From positions 6,540,501 through 6,604,500 of the forward strand of contig NC_009445.1 in the NCBI RefSeq assembly GCF_000026145.1: DNA of 64,000 nucleotides, in the 5' to 3' direction. Position 1 is the stretch's first letter. Each line of letters begins with the position of its first letter. Source of the DNA: Bradyrhizobium sp. ORS 278. Its GTDB lineage: Bacteria > Pseudomonadota > Alphaproteobacteria > Rhizobiales > Xanthobacteraceae. This document shows, piece after piece, positions 52,919 to 61,861 of this stretch. A model generated the notes under the pieces. It saw only the letters and a program-made list of their open reading frames with translations, did no database searches and was not told the origin of the DNA. The translations under genes were made by a program, and so were the position numbers.

Positions 52919-53452
52919 ATGGCAATGCTGCGGCCATCGAGGATCGAAGTTCGAGATCGCGTGACCGACTCCATCGCCAGCATCTGCATCATCGTCCTGC
53001 TTCTGGCCTGCGCCGGACTGATCTGGACCGATCTGCGCGAGGGCCTGCTGCCGGACTGGATGAATGCGCTGGTGGCGGCGAGCGGGTTGGTCCGGACCGT
53101 CGTGCTCACCGATCTCCCGCAGGCCTTGTGGGATATCGCCGCGGCCCTGGCCGTCGGCGCCGCACTGCTGTTGCTGCGCCGTCTTTACCTGATCGCACGA
53201 GGCCGCCAGGGGCTGGGTCTCGGCGACGTCAAATTTCTGATGGCCGCGACGCTCTGGGCCGGCCTGCCCGGTCTTCCGATCCTGCTGCTGATCGCCACGA
53301 TGACGGCGCTTGTCGCTGTGCTCTTTCTTAGGATGCGCGGCCAAAGCATGACGGGCGAGACCGCGTTGCCGTTCGGCCCGTTCCTGGTCATCGGCCTTCT
53401 CAGCGTGCTTGTCCTGCAGACATGGGGAGGCGATTGGATCATTGCGTCGTGA
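52919..53452 (+). CDS. prepilin peptidase, short A24 form (T2SS GspO-like)
   Basis: 177 residues from the ATG at 52919. The aspartic-protease residues are in IWTDLREGLLPDW (D38) and the GxGD motif LGLGDVKFL (D103). It is an inner-membrane protein with about five helices and no N-terminal cysteine-rich methylase domain, so it may cut prepilins but not methylate them. It follows the HupE cluster by 2 bp but is directed toward the convergent gsp operon, 15 bp from its end, which contains its pseudopilin substrates. It could also serve other pseudopilin or pilus systems. Confidence 0.85.
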   Translation: MAMLRPSRIEVRDRVTDSIASICIIVLLLACAGLIWTDLREGLLPDWMNALVAASGLVRTVVLTDLPQALWDIAAALAVGAALLLLRRLYLIARGRQGLGLGDVKFLMAATLWAGLPGLPILLLIATMTALVAVLFLRMRGQSMTGETALPFGPFLVIGLLSVLVLQTWGGDWIIAS

Positions 53453-53467
53453 CGTCGGCGGCGTCGC

Positions 53468-54091
53468 TCAACGCGCACGGCGCGCCATCCGCTCGCGTGG
53501 CGCAGGTGAGGCCGGCGTCACGCCGCCGGTCTGCACATCGCCCTCTCCGGCCTGCGGCATCGGCAAGGTCACCATTTCCGCGTCCTTCTGCAAGGTCACC
53601 TGTCGCGACCTCACGGATTGCAGCAGCCAGCCATCGTGCTCGGCCCCGAGCCGCAGACGGAGGGAGGCCTGGGAGGACGGATCGAGGAAGATGCCGAAAC
53701 TCTCCTCATCGCTGACCACCGTGCCGACGAGCTGCAGATTCGGCCGCTCCGGCTCCCGCGGTGGAGGCGGCGGCGGCTCGCGCGTCGCCATCACAGGGGC
53801 AGCCATCACAGGCGGCGGGCGGCGCGACGGCGAGAAGATCGGACGATCGCGCGTCGCCGACAGCACCGTGAGGGGAAGGTCCCACAGCGGATTGATGCTT
53901 CGCGCCGTCGGTGCCGCGCCTGGGGCATGCGGCGCGGGCAGCGAACCAACTGCCTGTGGCTCGACATCATGGCTTGCGGACGCGGCAGTCTCGGGCGCAT
54001 CGCCGTCCTCCGACCAGGCGAGGTCGACGGAGCTGCCGAGAACGGAGGCGAGCACCAGCGCCACGAGGCGTGATCCGACGAATGACCGCAT
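53468..54091 (-). CDS. gspN: type II secretion GspN/GspC-like protein
   Basis: 207 residues from the ATG at 54091, which overlaps the gspM stop by one base. Short TM or signal at the N-terminus (SRLVALVLASVLG), Pro-rich linker, then INPLWDLPLTVLSATRDRPIFSPSRRPPP and PNLQLVGTVVSDEESFGIFLD, which are typical of the compact alphaproteobacterial GspN and resemble the homology region of GspC that contacts the secretin. The tail is Pro/Arg-rich. The operon has no separate gspC, so this protein probably bridges the inner-membrane platform and GspD. Confidence 0.75.
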   Translation of the reverse strand: MRSFVGSRLVALVLASVLGSSVDLAWSEDGDAPETAASASHDVEPQAVGSLPAPHAPGAAPTARSINPLWDLPLTVLSATRDRPIFSPSRRPPPVMAAPVMATREPPPPPPREPERPNLQLVGTVVSDEESFGIFLDPSSQASLRLRLGAEHDGWLLQSVRSRQVTLQKDAEMVTLPMPQAGEGDVQTGGVTPASPAPRERMARRAR

Positions 54092-54648
54092 CACATCTGT
54101 CCTTGCCATTGTCCCGACACGGTGACCAGCACGCGCAGCCGCCCTGCCCCGCTCGCCGCCTCCGCCAGCGACTGCTGCACATGAAGCTGATCGACGAACA
54201 GGAACGGCAGCCCGGCCTCGAGATCATAGAGCAGCTGCTGCAGGGCCGGCTGCTCGAGCTCGCAACTGGCGACCACGCTGATCATGTTGCTCGTCGCGCG
54301 CGCCGCGGGCAGATCGACCTGGGTCGACAACACATTGCCGCCGACCTTGGCGACCGCCTCGGTGAGACGCTGGACCAGCGTCGCGCCCGCAATCGTCACC
54401 GTCCGGCCTTCGACGAAGACGGATCCTCCCGGCGTCGCGAGACTGCCACCCGCTGCACCCGGCCGCTTGCGCCCCGAGAACTGCGCCAGTTGCGCGCTGC
54501 TATCGCCGAGCTGGTCACGTTTCGCCGCGAGATCGATCACGGCCGATGCGCCGAGCCAGATCAACGCAACCGTGGTCAAGGCGTAGATGAGCGCCGCCAC
54601 GGCCGGCGTGCCGACGAAGATCCGGCGCAGCGATGCCATGAAGCTCAT
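54091..54648 (-). CDS. gspM: type II secretion protein GspM (T2SSM_b type)
   Basis: 185 residues. One TM helix near 17-39 (PAVAALIYALTTVALIWLGASAVIDL) is followed by a periplasmic coiled coil and a ferredoxin-like fold (SVFVEGRTVTIAGATLVQRLTEAVAKVGGNVLSTQVDL, then MISVVASCELEQPALQQLLYDLEAGLPFLFVDQLHVQ). The family assembles with GspL as part of the inner-membrane platform. It overlaps gspL by 4 bp at its start and gspN by one base at its end. Confidence 0.85.
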   Translation of the reverse strand: MSFMASLRRIFVGTPAVAALIYALTTVALIWLGASAVIDLAAKRDQLGDSSAQLAQFSGRKRPGAAGGSLATPGGSVFVEGRTVTIAGATLVQRLTEAVAKVGGNVLSTQVDLPAARATSNMISVVASCELEQPALQQLLYDLEAGLPFLFVDQLHVQQSLAEAASGAGRLRVLVTVSGQWQGQM

Positions 54649-55730
54649 GCCCGGTCTCCAAAATAGGCGTTGATCCGCGCCTCGATGTGGAAGCGCTCGC
54701 CCGCTTCGCCGGCCGACCGCGTGGTCGGCGCGTAGAAGGTAGCGCGGCTGAACTGCGGCGATTGCTCGATCAGACGGATCAGCGCCGGCGCGTCCTGCGT
54801 GAGGCCGGAGATCTGGAGGCGATCATTCTCGATGTGCAGCTCGGTCACATAGGTGCCATCCGGCAGGACCTTCGACAGCGTGTCGAGAACGATGACGCTG
54901 GCCGGGCTGGTCTGTTTGCGCTTGGCAAGAAGCCCGTCAGCGGCCACAGCGGCACCGATCACCGGCCGCAGCGCGGCGCGCAGCCGCGCGACCTCGGCCT
55001 GCGTATCATCGATCTCACGATCGAGATAGCCGCCGATCAGCGTCGACACCACCAGCATCACGGCCGTGATCGCAGCCACCGAAATCCAGCCGAGCTTGAG
55101 AACGCGCCCGAGATCGCGCCCACCCGCAAGGGACGACCGCAGTGATGCCTTGAAGACCTGAATTGGCACTCCATCCGGGGCTCCGTCGGCTACAAGTACG
55201 ACGACCTTCGCCGCGCCCGCCGCGTCGGCAAACGCCAGCAGTGGCTGGACCAACGCGCGCGGCGTCGCCGCGAGCATGAGCGAAATCCGGTCACCCGCAG
55301 CCGCGCGCGGAGGACTGTAGCCGTAAAGTACCTGATCGAGGGTCCAGGGCGTGAACCTGCCGATCTGGGTGCGGATCATGCCCTCGAGAAATGGCTCCGC
55401 CTGCTTGGGAAAATCGAGTGGCCGCACCAGGACCGTCGCGGCGGCCAGACGAACTTCCATCGCGCAGCCGCGCAGCAGGCGCAGCCACTCGGCCGAGAGC
55501 TGGCCGCGTGCATCCTGCCCTGCGAGACTGATCGTCGCTGGCGGCAGCGACGGCTTGCCTTTCGGCGGCGCCTGCACCGTCAGGACGACGTTGTCCGGCG
55601 CATCATATCGAATGATGACGAGCGGCCGTCTGAGCTGTCGGTCGGCCGCCGACTCGATCGCAGTCGCAGCCGACGCGGTCCACGCCGTCAGCCCGTGTTC
55701 AATGCTCTCGGTGAGCTTCATGGCACCCAT
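54645..55730 (-). CDS. gspL: type II secretion protein GspL/PilN-like
   Basis: 361 residues. The N-terminal cytoplasmic part (LVIIRYDAPDNVVLTVQAPPKG, MEVRLAAATVLVRPLDFP, MIRTQIGRFTPWTLDQVLYGY) resembles the GspL cytoplasmic domain that binds GspE, followed by a TM helix around 217-240 (KLGWISVAAITAVMLVVSTLIGG) and a PilN-like periplasmic part with a ferredoxin-like fold (LDTLSKVLPDGTYVTELHIENDRLQISGLTQD). It overlaps gspK at its start by 13 bp and gspM at its end. Confidence 0.85.
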   Translation of the reverse strand: MGAMKLTESIEHGLTAWTASAATAIESAADRQLRRPLVIIRYDAPDNVVLTVQAPPKGKPSLPPATISLAGQDARGQLSAEWLRLLRGCAMEVRLAAATVLVRPLDFPKQAEPFLEGMIRTQIGRFTPWTLDQVLYGYSPPRAAAGDRISLMLAATPRALVQPLLAFADAAGAAKVVVLVADGAPDGVPIQVFKASLRSSLAGGRDLGRVLKLGWISVAAITAVMLVVSTLIGGYLDREIDDTQAEVARLRAALRPVIGAAVAADGLLAKRKQTSPASVIVLDTLSKVLPDGTYVTELHIENDRLQISGLTQDAPALIRLIEQSPQFSRATFYAPTTRSAGEAGERFHIEARINAYFGDRA

Positions 55731-56662
55731 CGCGCCTGTCGCGCGCCCCTCGGTTGCGGTCCCTCATCCTGCCGCGCCAGCAGCCGATAGGGTTGCTCGC
55801 CGCCGCCAGGGACGATCACCGCCGTCGCCGCATGATGCAGCCCGCCCGCCGGACCGACGACGATGTGCAGGCGCACGGACTTGCTCTTGCCCTTCGCCGC
55901 GTCCTTCGCGGCCGGACCGAGGATCTTCGCCAAGCCGTCCGCATCCTGCGATGACGAGGCGCGCGAGTTGAGGAAGTCCTTCAGAATGAGCGGCGTCATG
56001 CCCGGCAACGCCGCGACCACCTCGGTCGGTGCAATCGTCGGGTCGATGCCCGGTGAGCCGTTGAAGACGGTGACGAACGGCAGCACGCGTTCGACCAGGA
56101 ACGCGGGTAGGCCGAGCACGAGCGTGAGCTCGCCGACATGGGCGAACGGTGCCAGTCTCGGCACCCGCTTGAGCCCGGCCGCAGCGTAGCGTGCCTCCTC
56201 CGCCTGCGCCTTTGCCGCGTCAGCCGGCTTGGAGCGCCAGGCCATCACCCGCTCGGCATATTCGGTCGCGGCGTCCCGCTCACTGCCGACCGCGACGAAG
56301 AGATTTTCGAGCATGTCCCTCGGCGCAGTATTGAGATCGACCCGCGCCGCCTCGTTCACATAGGTCACGGCGATGTCGTTGCCGCCGAGCATGAGGCGAA
56401 AGCTGCCCTGCTTCGGCCGATCCTCATCCTTTGCCTGCAGCAAGCGGTAGGCGGACAACTCGATGCCGGCCGAGATCAGTGCGTCGGCTTCGACCGCGTC
56501 GTCCTCGAACCTGAGCAGACGCGCCGAGCTGCCCATCTGCTGCGACACGATCACGACGAGCGCCGCGAGCATGGCCAGCATCCACAGCGCCGCGATCAGG
56601 ATAAAGCCGTCCTGTGCGCCGCGCTTTCGATCCGATCCGTGGCTTGAACAATGTCCCGGCAT
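55718..56662 (-). CDS. gspK: type II secretion minor pseudopilin GspK
   Basis: 314 residues. The prepilin leader ends GAQDG, cleaved before FILIAALWMLAMLAALVVI; position +5 is Ala and not Glu, as is typical of GspK. The body contains ARVDLNTAPRDMLENLF and FAHVGELTLVLGLP, GspK helix-hairpin features. GspK caps the pseudopilus tip together with GspI and GspJ. Overlaps gspJ and gspL; the last 20 residues are Gly/Gln/Arg-rich. Confidence 0.9.
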   Translation of the reverse strand: MPGHCSSHGSDRKRGAQDGFILIAALWMLAMLAALVVIVSQQMGSSARLLRFEDDAVEADALISAGIELSAYRLLQAKDEDRPKQGSFRLMLGGNDIAVTYVNEAARVDLNTAPRDMLENLFVAVGSERDAATEYAERVMAWRSKPADAAKAQAEEARYAAAGLKRVPRLAPFAHVGELTLVLGLPAFLVERVLPFVTVFNGSPGIDPTIAPTEVVAALPGMTPLILKDFLNSRASSSQDADGLAKILGPAAKDAAKGKSKSVRLHIVVGPAGGLHHAATAVIVPGGGEQPYRLLARQDEGPQPRGARQARWVP

Positions 56663-57381
56663 CAGTCGATCGGCTCGATCTTGGGCGCTTGCTTCGGCTC
56701 GGCCGTAGCCGGCGCGCCGTTCGTAGCAGCGGCAACGCCGTCGACCGAGCCGCCGCCGGCCGAATCGACGGCGATCTGCACCGCGCTGACAAGAACAGGC
56801 TCACCACCGCGGCTTTCGTCACGGACCGTCATCCGGACCGCAAACGGCAGTTTGGCCGCATCGCGCCATTCGCTCGCCCAGGCCATGGTCCGATCGGCAT
56901 AGGCGAAAGACATGCGGAACGGGGCGGAAAGCAGCAGTACCGAATCGCCGAAGCGAGATTGGTCCGGGACAGACTGGCCGACAGGCATCGGCTCGAACGG
57001 CGCACGCAAGCGCAGCACCACGCGCTCGCTACGCGCACCACTCTCGCCGATCCTCACGATGTCGAGGCCGCGTCCAGCGTTCGGGCCAAGCTCACTGCGC
57101 ACGAACATCGCGGAGAACTCCTGGCCGATGAACAAGGGCGCCTTCTGCTCGCGATTGGCGGAGACGAATTGCGCGGCGGCGAAATCATCACCGACCCGGC
57201 GCAACGCAGCGGCCAGCATTTCGGCCCGCTGCACGCGATCGAGCCCGCGCTTCCAGGCCGGCAGCCATTGCGAGGTCACCGCCAGCAACGCCGACAGCAC
57301 GATTCCTGCGATGGCGAGCGCGCCGAGCGCCTCGATCAGCGCAAAGCCAGCCTCATACGCACGCCCCGATCGATTGCTCAT
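56662..57381 (-). CDS. gspJ: type II secretion minor pseudopilin GspJ
   Basis: 239 residues from the ATG at 57381. Leader MSNRSGRAYEAG, cleaved before FALIEALGALAIAGIVLSALL; Glu at +5 is present. Downstream beta-rich domain has RAEMLAAALRRVGDDFAAAQFV and a Trp-bearing MAWASEWRDAAKLPFAVRMTV near the end. The tail is Ala/Pro-rich, about 35 residues longer than the compact family members. Overlaps gspI by 4 bp and gspK by one base. Confidence 0.85.
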   Translation of the reverse strand: MSNRSGRAYEAGFALIEALGALAIAGIVLSALLAVTSQWLPAWKRGLDRVQRAEMLAAALRRVGDDFAAAQFVSANREQKAPLFIGQEFSAMFVRSELGPNAGRGLDIVRIGESGARSERVVLRLRAPFEPMPVGQSVPDQSRFGDSVLLLSAPFRMSFAYADRTMAWASEWRDAAKLPFAVRMTVRDESRGGEPVLVSAVQIAVDSAGGGSVDGVAAATNGAPATAEPKQAPKIEPID

Positions 57382-57797
57382 CTGCGCGGCCCCTGCACCA
57401 GACGGACCGTCTGCATATTGGCAATCGCACCGGAGGCGGTCCTCACACGCAAGGTGACCATCTCCGGAATCCAGCCCTGTTGTCCCGCCGGCTCGCTCCA
57501 ATCGCCACCGAGCGGGCTGATCTGCAGCGCGACCGAGCCTGAGCCTGATCGCTGATCGGCGCTCCCTGGCTGCAGGCGGCTGCGATCCGACAGCAATGTC
57601 GCCAGCGCCAGTCTCGCATCGCTGACGAGGGTGACGTGCTGCTCGAGCTTGCGGACGCTGGTCACATTGCGCGCGACGACGGCTCCGATCGCAACGATCG
57701 ATACGCTCACGACGGCGAGCGCGACCAGCACCTCGATCAGCGTGAAGCCGGCCTCTCTCAATCGATGTCCGGATCGATCAGCCATGCGATCAACCAT
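57378..57797 (-). CDS. gspI: type II secretion minor pseudopilin GspI
   Basis: 139 residues from the ATG at 57797, overlapping gspH by 8 bp; an ATG at 57785 is also possible. Prepilin leader ends LREAG, cleaved before FTLIEVLVALAVVSVSIVAIG with Glu at +5. The rest is the small GspI domain (NVTSVRKLEQHVTLVSDARLALATLLSDR, IPEMVTLRVRTASG). Together with GspJ and GspK it nucleates the pseudopilus. Confidence 0.86.
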   Translation of the reverse strand: MVDRMADRSGHRLREAGFTLIEVLVALAVVSVSIVAIGAVVARNVTSVRKLEQHVTLVSDARLALATLLSDRSRLQPGSADQRSGSGSVALQISPLGGDWSEPAGQQGWIPEMVTLRVRTASGAIANMQTVRLVQGPRR

Positions 57798-58251
57798 GCG
57801 CAAGTCCGCGCGAAACAATGTCGATGTGACCCGTGAGCCAGTTGACGCGGATCTCCAGGCTGAGATCGGCCCGGGACATCGTGATCGCGCCGCCGCAGGA
57901 TAGGCCGTCGGGAAAGAAGCTGATCGTGGCTCGCACCGGACGTTGCTGACAGCTGCGCGGCAGCGTCGCCTGGAAGGCAACGTCGTCCGGCAGCTTCAGC
58001 GCGGGACCCGTTCCGGCGCGGATCAGCCGTCGCGACGTATCGATCTGCGTGTCGATCCGCATTCCGCTACGCATCGATGCGGCGCGGTCGGATTTGAGCA
58101 GCGTGACCGCCTGCAGCGCATAGGCCTGCAGCCGCGGCCGCGACGTCTGCCGTGGCAGATAGGGCAGCGCGACGGACGCCAGCATCGCGATGATTGCAAG
58201 CACGCAAACCATCTCGAGAAGCGTGAAGCCGCGCTGCCGCCCGTCACTCAC
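57790..58251 (-). CDS. gspH: type II secretion minor pseudopilin GspH
   Basis: 153 residues from the GTG at 58251, which gives the minimal leader VSDGRQRG ahead of FTLLEMVCVLAIIAMLASVALPYL (Glu at +5) and overlaps gspG by 8 bp. The frame is open further upstream but that part is the gspG overlap. The C-terminal domain (LKLPDDVAFQATLPRSC, ISFFPDGLSCGGAITMSR) has two cysteines that may form a disulfide. Links the tip complex with the GspG shaft. Confidence 0.82.
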   Translation of the reverse strand: MSDGRQRGFTLLEMVCVLAIIAMLASVALPYLPRQTSRPRLQAYALQAVTLLKSDRAASMRSGMRIDTQIDTSRRLIRAGTGPALKLPDDVAFQATLPRSCQQRPVRATISFFPDGLSCGGAITMSRADLSLEIRVNWLTGHIDIVSRGLAHG

Positions 58252-58720
58252 CGCGCGCGCTCGTCTGTGTTCCCAGAACGATATCGGCCGCGGTGCCGGT
58301 GCCGCCTTCCTGGCCGTCGGCCCCGTAGGACAGGATGTCAAAGGGGCCGTGGTCGCCCGGTGCACGATACACATAGGCCGCGTTCCACGGATCCTTCGGC
58401 ACCGCTCCGCCCTTCAGATATGGCCCGTTCCACGTGTTCAAGCCGGCCGGACGCTGCGCAAGCGCGGCGAGACCCTCCGAGGTCGAGGGATAGCGGCCGA
58501 CGTCGAGATAGAACAGATCGAGCGCGCTGGAGAAGCTCTGCAACTGGATCCGCGCGGCCTTGGTCTTGGACTCGCTGAGATAATTGAGGACGCGCGGGCC
58601 GATCAGCCCCATGATCAAGCCGATGATGGTGATCACCACCAGCATCTCGACCAGCGTGAAGCCGCGCTCGCTCTCCCGGCGTGGATGCTTTGCCGGCGTG
58701 GTTTGCGTCATCGAGCTCAT
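58244..58720 (-). CDS. gspG: type II secretion major pseudopilin GspG
   Basis: 158 residues from the ATG at 58720 with AAGGAG seven bases upstream, a strong site suited to a major subunit. Leader ends RRESERG, cleaved before FTLVEMLVVITIIGLIMGLIGPRVLNYL, with Glu at +5. The globular part contains LDLFYLDVGRYPSTSEGLAAL, TWNGPYLKGGAVPKDPWNAAYVYRAPGDHGPFDILSYGADGQEGGTG, all strongly conserved in GspG, including the calcium-binding loop acidic residues near the end. Builds the pseudopilus shaft. Confidence 0.95.
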   Translation of the reverse strand: MSSMTQTTPAKHPRRESERGFTLVEMLVVITIIGLIMGLIGPRVLNYLSESKTKAARIQLQSFSSALDLFYLDVGRYPSTSEGLAALAQRPAGLNTWNGPYLKGGAVPKDPWNAAYVYRAPGDHGPFDILSYGADGQEGGTGTAADIVLGTQTSARGE

Positions 58721-58740
58721 CTCATTCTCCTTGGACCAGG

Positions 58741-59949
58741 TCAGCCGACGAGTTGTGTGACCGAGAGCAGCGCCGTCATGATCGACACGATCAGGCCGCC
58801 GACGACGACGCTGATCAGCAGGATGGCGGCAGGGCCGACGATGCCGACGACGCGGTCGAGCGCGCGCTGCAGCTTGGCCTCGTAGAACTCGGCGATGCGG
58901 GTCGAGAGCGTCGGAAGCTGGCCGGTCTCCTCGCCGAGCCGCAGCATGCGCAGCGCCATCGGCGGCAGCATGTCGTCGGCCGACAGCGCCTGGGACAGCT
59001 TGCCGCCGTGGCGCACGCGATCGGCGGCGGCCGACCAGGGCGCGCGCGACGAGGTCACCGCCATCACATCGACCAGGATGCGCAAGGCCGCGCTCAGCGT
59101 CACTCCGCAGCCGAGCAGCAAACCGAGATTGCGGCAGAACAGGCTCGTTCGATAGAAGGTGAGAATGCCGCCGATGCCGGGCAGCACCGCAAGGCCACTG
59201 GTCAGAGCAGCGCGAACGTTGGCCTGGCGCAGCAGCCACCAGCCGGCCACCAGCAGCGCCGCACAACCAAGCGTGATCACGGCGGCGTTGTCGCGCAGGA
59301 TATCGGATAGCGACATGAAGAAGCCCAGCGCGGTGTCGGCGCGGCCGCCGAAATCGCGCAGCACGGCGGAGAAATTCGGCAGCACGGCCACGAGGAAGAA
59401 CAGCATCACGCCGATCGCAGCCAGGAATACGAAAGCGGGGTACTGCATCGCGTCGGTCAGCTTGCGGCGCGTCGCCTCGGAGCGCTCGCGTTCGCCGGCA
59501 AGTGCGGTCAGCACCTGATCGAGCGTTCCCGAGGCCTCGCCCACGCGCATCAGCGCGACATACATCGGTGAGAACAACAAGGGCTGAGCGGCCGCGGCGT
59601 CGGCAAAGCTCTCGCCGCTCATGATGGCCGCCCGCAGCCGCGCGACCACCGGCCGGAGCCGGCCGATGTCGGAATCGTTCGAAAGCAGATCGAGGGCATC
59701 GTCGAGCCGCGCGCCGGCCTTGAGCAGCAATGCGAGATCGCGGGTGAAGGTGGTCACATCGACTGCGGACGGACCGCCGAACGACAGTCCGGCTGATGAC
59801 GCGGTCCTGGCCTTCTCTTCGACCGTCTCGATCGGAAGCAGCTGGAGATAGGAGATGCGGCGCTCGACCTCGCCGCGCGACGGCGCATCGAGCGATCCGA
59901 CGACGATCTCGCCGGACTGTGTCAAAGCGCGATAGCGGTAGCTCGGCAC
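58741..59949 (-). CDS. gspF: type II secretion inner-membrane platform protein GspF
   Basis: 402 residues from the GTG at 59949, chosen because GAGGTG precedes it and the product starts VPSYRYRALTQSGEIVVGSLDA as in other GspF. Two T2SSF repeats: FTRDLALLLKAGARLDDALDLL and, later, FCRNLGLLLGCGVTLSAALRIL, each followed by GExxGxL (MRVGEASGTLDQVL and LRLGEETGQLPTLS). Three TM helices end in ILLISVVVGGLIVSIMTALLSV. It rotates or docks under GspE to build the pseudopilus. Confidence 0.94.
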   Translation of the reverse strand: MPSYRYRALTQSGEIVVGSLDAPSRGEVERRISYLQLLPIETVEEKARTASSAGLSFGGPSAVDVTTFTRDLALLLKAGARLDDALDLLSNDSDIGRLRPVVARLRAAIMSGESFADAAAAQPLLFSPMYVALMRVGEASGTLDQVLTALAGERERSEATRRKLTDAMQYPAFVFLAAIGVMLFFLVAVLPNFSAVLRDFGGRADTALGFFMSLSDILRDNAAVITLGCAALLVAGWWLLRQANVRAALTSGLAVLPGIGGILTFYRTSLFCRNLGLLLGCGVTLSAALRILVDVMAVTSSRAPWSAAADRVRHGGKLSQALSADDMLPPMALRMLRLGEETGQLPTLSTRIAEFYEAKLQRALDRVVGIVGPAAILLISVVVGGLIVSIMTALLSVTQLVG

Positions 59950-59957
59950 GATCCACC

Positions 59958-61610
59958 TCAACGCACGACGAGGACACGGAACAGTTCGGACGCCGAGGTG
60001 ACGCCGGCGCGGCATTTGGCGACCCCGTCGTCGAGCATCGTCGTCATGCCCTCCTGGATCGCCCGCCGGTCGATCGCGAGACCATCGGCGCTGTCGGCGA
60101 TCAGCTCGCGCAGGCCGGAGGTCAGCTCAAGCAGCTCGAACACGCCGACCCGGCCACGGTAGCCGCTGTGGCCGCAGCGCTCGCATCCCGCCGGATACCA
60201 GACGATGTCGCCGGGCACGAGGCCGACATGGCTGTAGCGGGGATCATCCCGGCACGTCGCCTCATCCAGCGGACGCGCCGTCTTGCAGTGCTCGCACAGC
60301 TGACGCACGAGGCGCTGGGCAATGACCGCGCGCAGGGTCGATCGCAACAGATAGCCCTCGACGCCGAGATCGAGCAGCCGCGGCACCGCGGCTGCCGCCG
60401 TCTCGGTGTGCAGCGTGGTCAGCACGAGATGGCCGGTCAGCGCCGCATGGATGGCGACATGCGCCGTCTCGCTGTCTCGGATCTCGCCGACCATGATGAC
60501 ATCGGGGTCCTGACGCACGAAGGAGCGCAGCGCGCTGGCGAAGGTCAGTCCGATCGCCGGCTTGATCTGCGACTGGTTGATGCCGGGGATCTCGTATTCC
60601 ACGGGATCCTCGACGGTGAGAATCTTGCGCTCGGGGGTGTTGAGCATCGACAGGATCGTCGCCAGCGTCGTGGTCTTGCCGCTGCCAGTCGGTCCGGTGA
60701 TCACGATCATGCCGTGCGGCAGCGTGATCAGGCGCCGCAGCGCGGCGTCGTCCCGCGCGGACAGCCCCAGACGATTCGCGACCAGTTGCGACCGATCCTT
60801 GGGCAAGATGCGCAGCACCGCCGACTCGCCGGCCTGCGTCGGCATGATGGCGACGCGGACATCGATCTCGGTACGGCCGGCGCGAATGCGCGCGGCACCA
60901 TCCTGTGGCAGCCGACGCTCGGCAATGTTCAATCCGGCAACGATCTTGATGCGCGAGATTACGGCCTGCGGCAGCACGCCCGCCGGCGCCGCGATCGGGC
61001 GCAGCAGGCCGTCGACGCGCAGTCTGACCACGAGACCGGTCGAGAACGGCTCGATGTGGATGTCGCTGGCGCGCATCTCGACCGCCTTCTCGATCAGATC
61101 GTTGACGGCGCGGACGACCGGCGCGCCGCTGGCGAGATCGCGCAGGCTTTCGACGTCGTCGTCGCGCAGCTCCTGCTGAGGGGAGATTTCCGAATCGTCG
61201 GTGCCGCCGAGGCGCTGGTCGAGGACGACGGCGACATCCTCGTACGAGGCGACCTTGAAGACCGTCGCCGGACCGAGCACGAGCTCGGCCGCTCTGCGGA
61301 CCGCCTGATCGGTCGGATCGGCGACTGCGAACACGGCGACGCGTTCGGGCGTCTGATAGGGATAACCGGCCACCTCGCGCAGGAAGCGATCGGAGAACTC
61401 TGCCGTTGCCGGAACGGCCGCGAGCAGCTCGCGCAACGAGACGCGCTCCAACCCGGTGAAGCGAGCCGCCTCCTCGGCGAACGCCTCGGCGCTCAGGCCG
61501 AACTTGTCCCAGAGCGCGACCTGTGCCTCGCCCGCAGCTCCGCTGTCAGCCGCCTGCGGGTGGCGCTGGGAGAGATAGTCGTGAAACTGGGTCGACAGCA
61601 TACCGCTCAT
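59958..61610 (-). CDS. gspE: type II secretion ATPase GspE
   Basis: 550 residues, usual length. N-terminal N1E-type domain (about 1-150), then the core ATPase: GAPVVRAVNDLIEKAVEMRASDIHIEP, the Walker A GPTGSGKTTT at about 304-313, Walker B/Asp box LTVEDPVEYEI, VMVGEIRDSETAHVAIHAALTGHLVLTTLHT (arginine fingers and His box) and a tetracysteine zinc knot (CEHC near 421 and CERCG near 457). First gene of the minus-strand operon E-F-G-H-I-J-K-L-M-N; its promoter shares the 251-bp gap with gspD. Confidence 0.95.
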   Translation of the reverse strand: MSGMLSTQFHDYLSQRHPQAADSGAAGEAQVALWDKFGLSAEAFAEEAARFTGLERVSLRELLAAVPATAEFSDRFLREVAGYPYQTPERVAVFAVADPTDQAVRRAAELVLGPATVFKVASYEDVAVVLDQRLGGTDDSEISPQQELRDDDVESLRDLASGAPVVRAVNDLIEKAVEMRASDIHIEPFSTGLVVRLRVDGLLRPIAAPAGVLPQAVISRIKIVAGLNIAERRLPQDGAARIRAGRTEIDVRVAIMPTQAGESAVLRILPKDRSQLVANRLGLSARDDAALRRLITLPHGMIVITGPTGSGKTTTLATILSMLNTPERKILTVEDPVEYEIPGINQSQIKPAIGLTFASALRSFVRQDPDVIMVGEIRDSETAHVAIHAALTGHLVLTTLHTETAAAAVPRLLDLGVEGYLLRSTLRAVIAQRLVRQLCEHCKTARPLDEATCRDDPRYSHVGLVPGDIVWYPAGCERCGHSGYRGRVGVFELLELTSGLRELIADSADGLAIDRRAIQEGMTTMLDDGVAKCRAGVTSASELFRVLVVR

Positions 61611-61861
61611 GGCGTGATCCGGTGGCGCCCGTGCCGGCCCCTGGTCTCGGCACCCCGCTCCTGGCTGCCGCCGTTATCGATCGCGAACATGACGGCTGTA
61701 CGAAATCGGGGCGCCGACATTTCGGACACACACGACGCGCAAAGGCCGGCGGCTCGCGGCGGATATACATAAGTGTCACATTGGACCGCTATGCAGATTG
61801 CAAGGCCCGGACGGGACGCGCTCACGTCTCGGCCGGTCAACATGAGTAGGTCGGCAAGTCC
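61611..61861. promoter_or_regulatory. divergent promoter region of gspE and gspD
   Basis: 251 bp between the two divergent start codons, AT-richer around 61740-61800. No operator could be defined by eye. Confidence 0.5.
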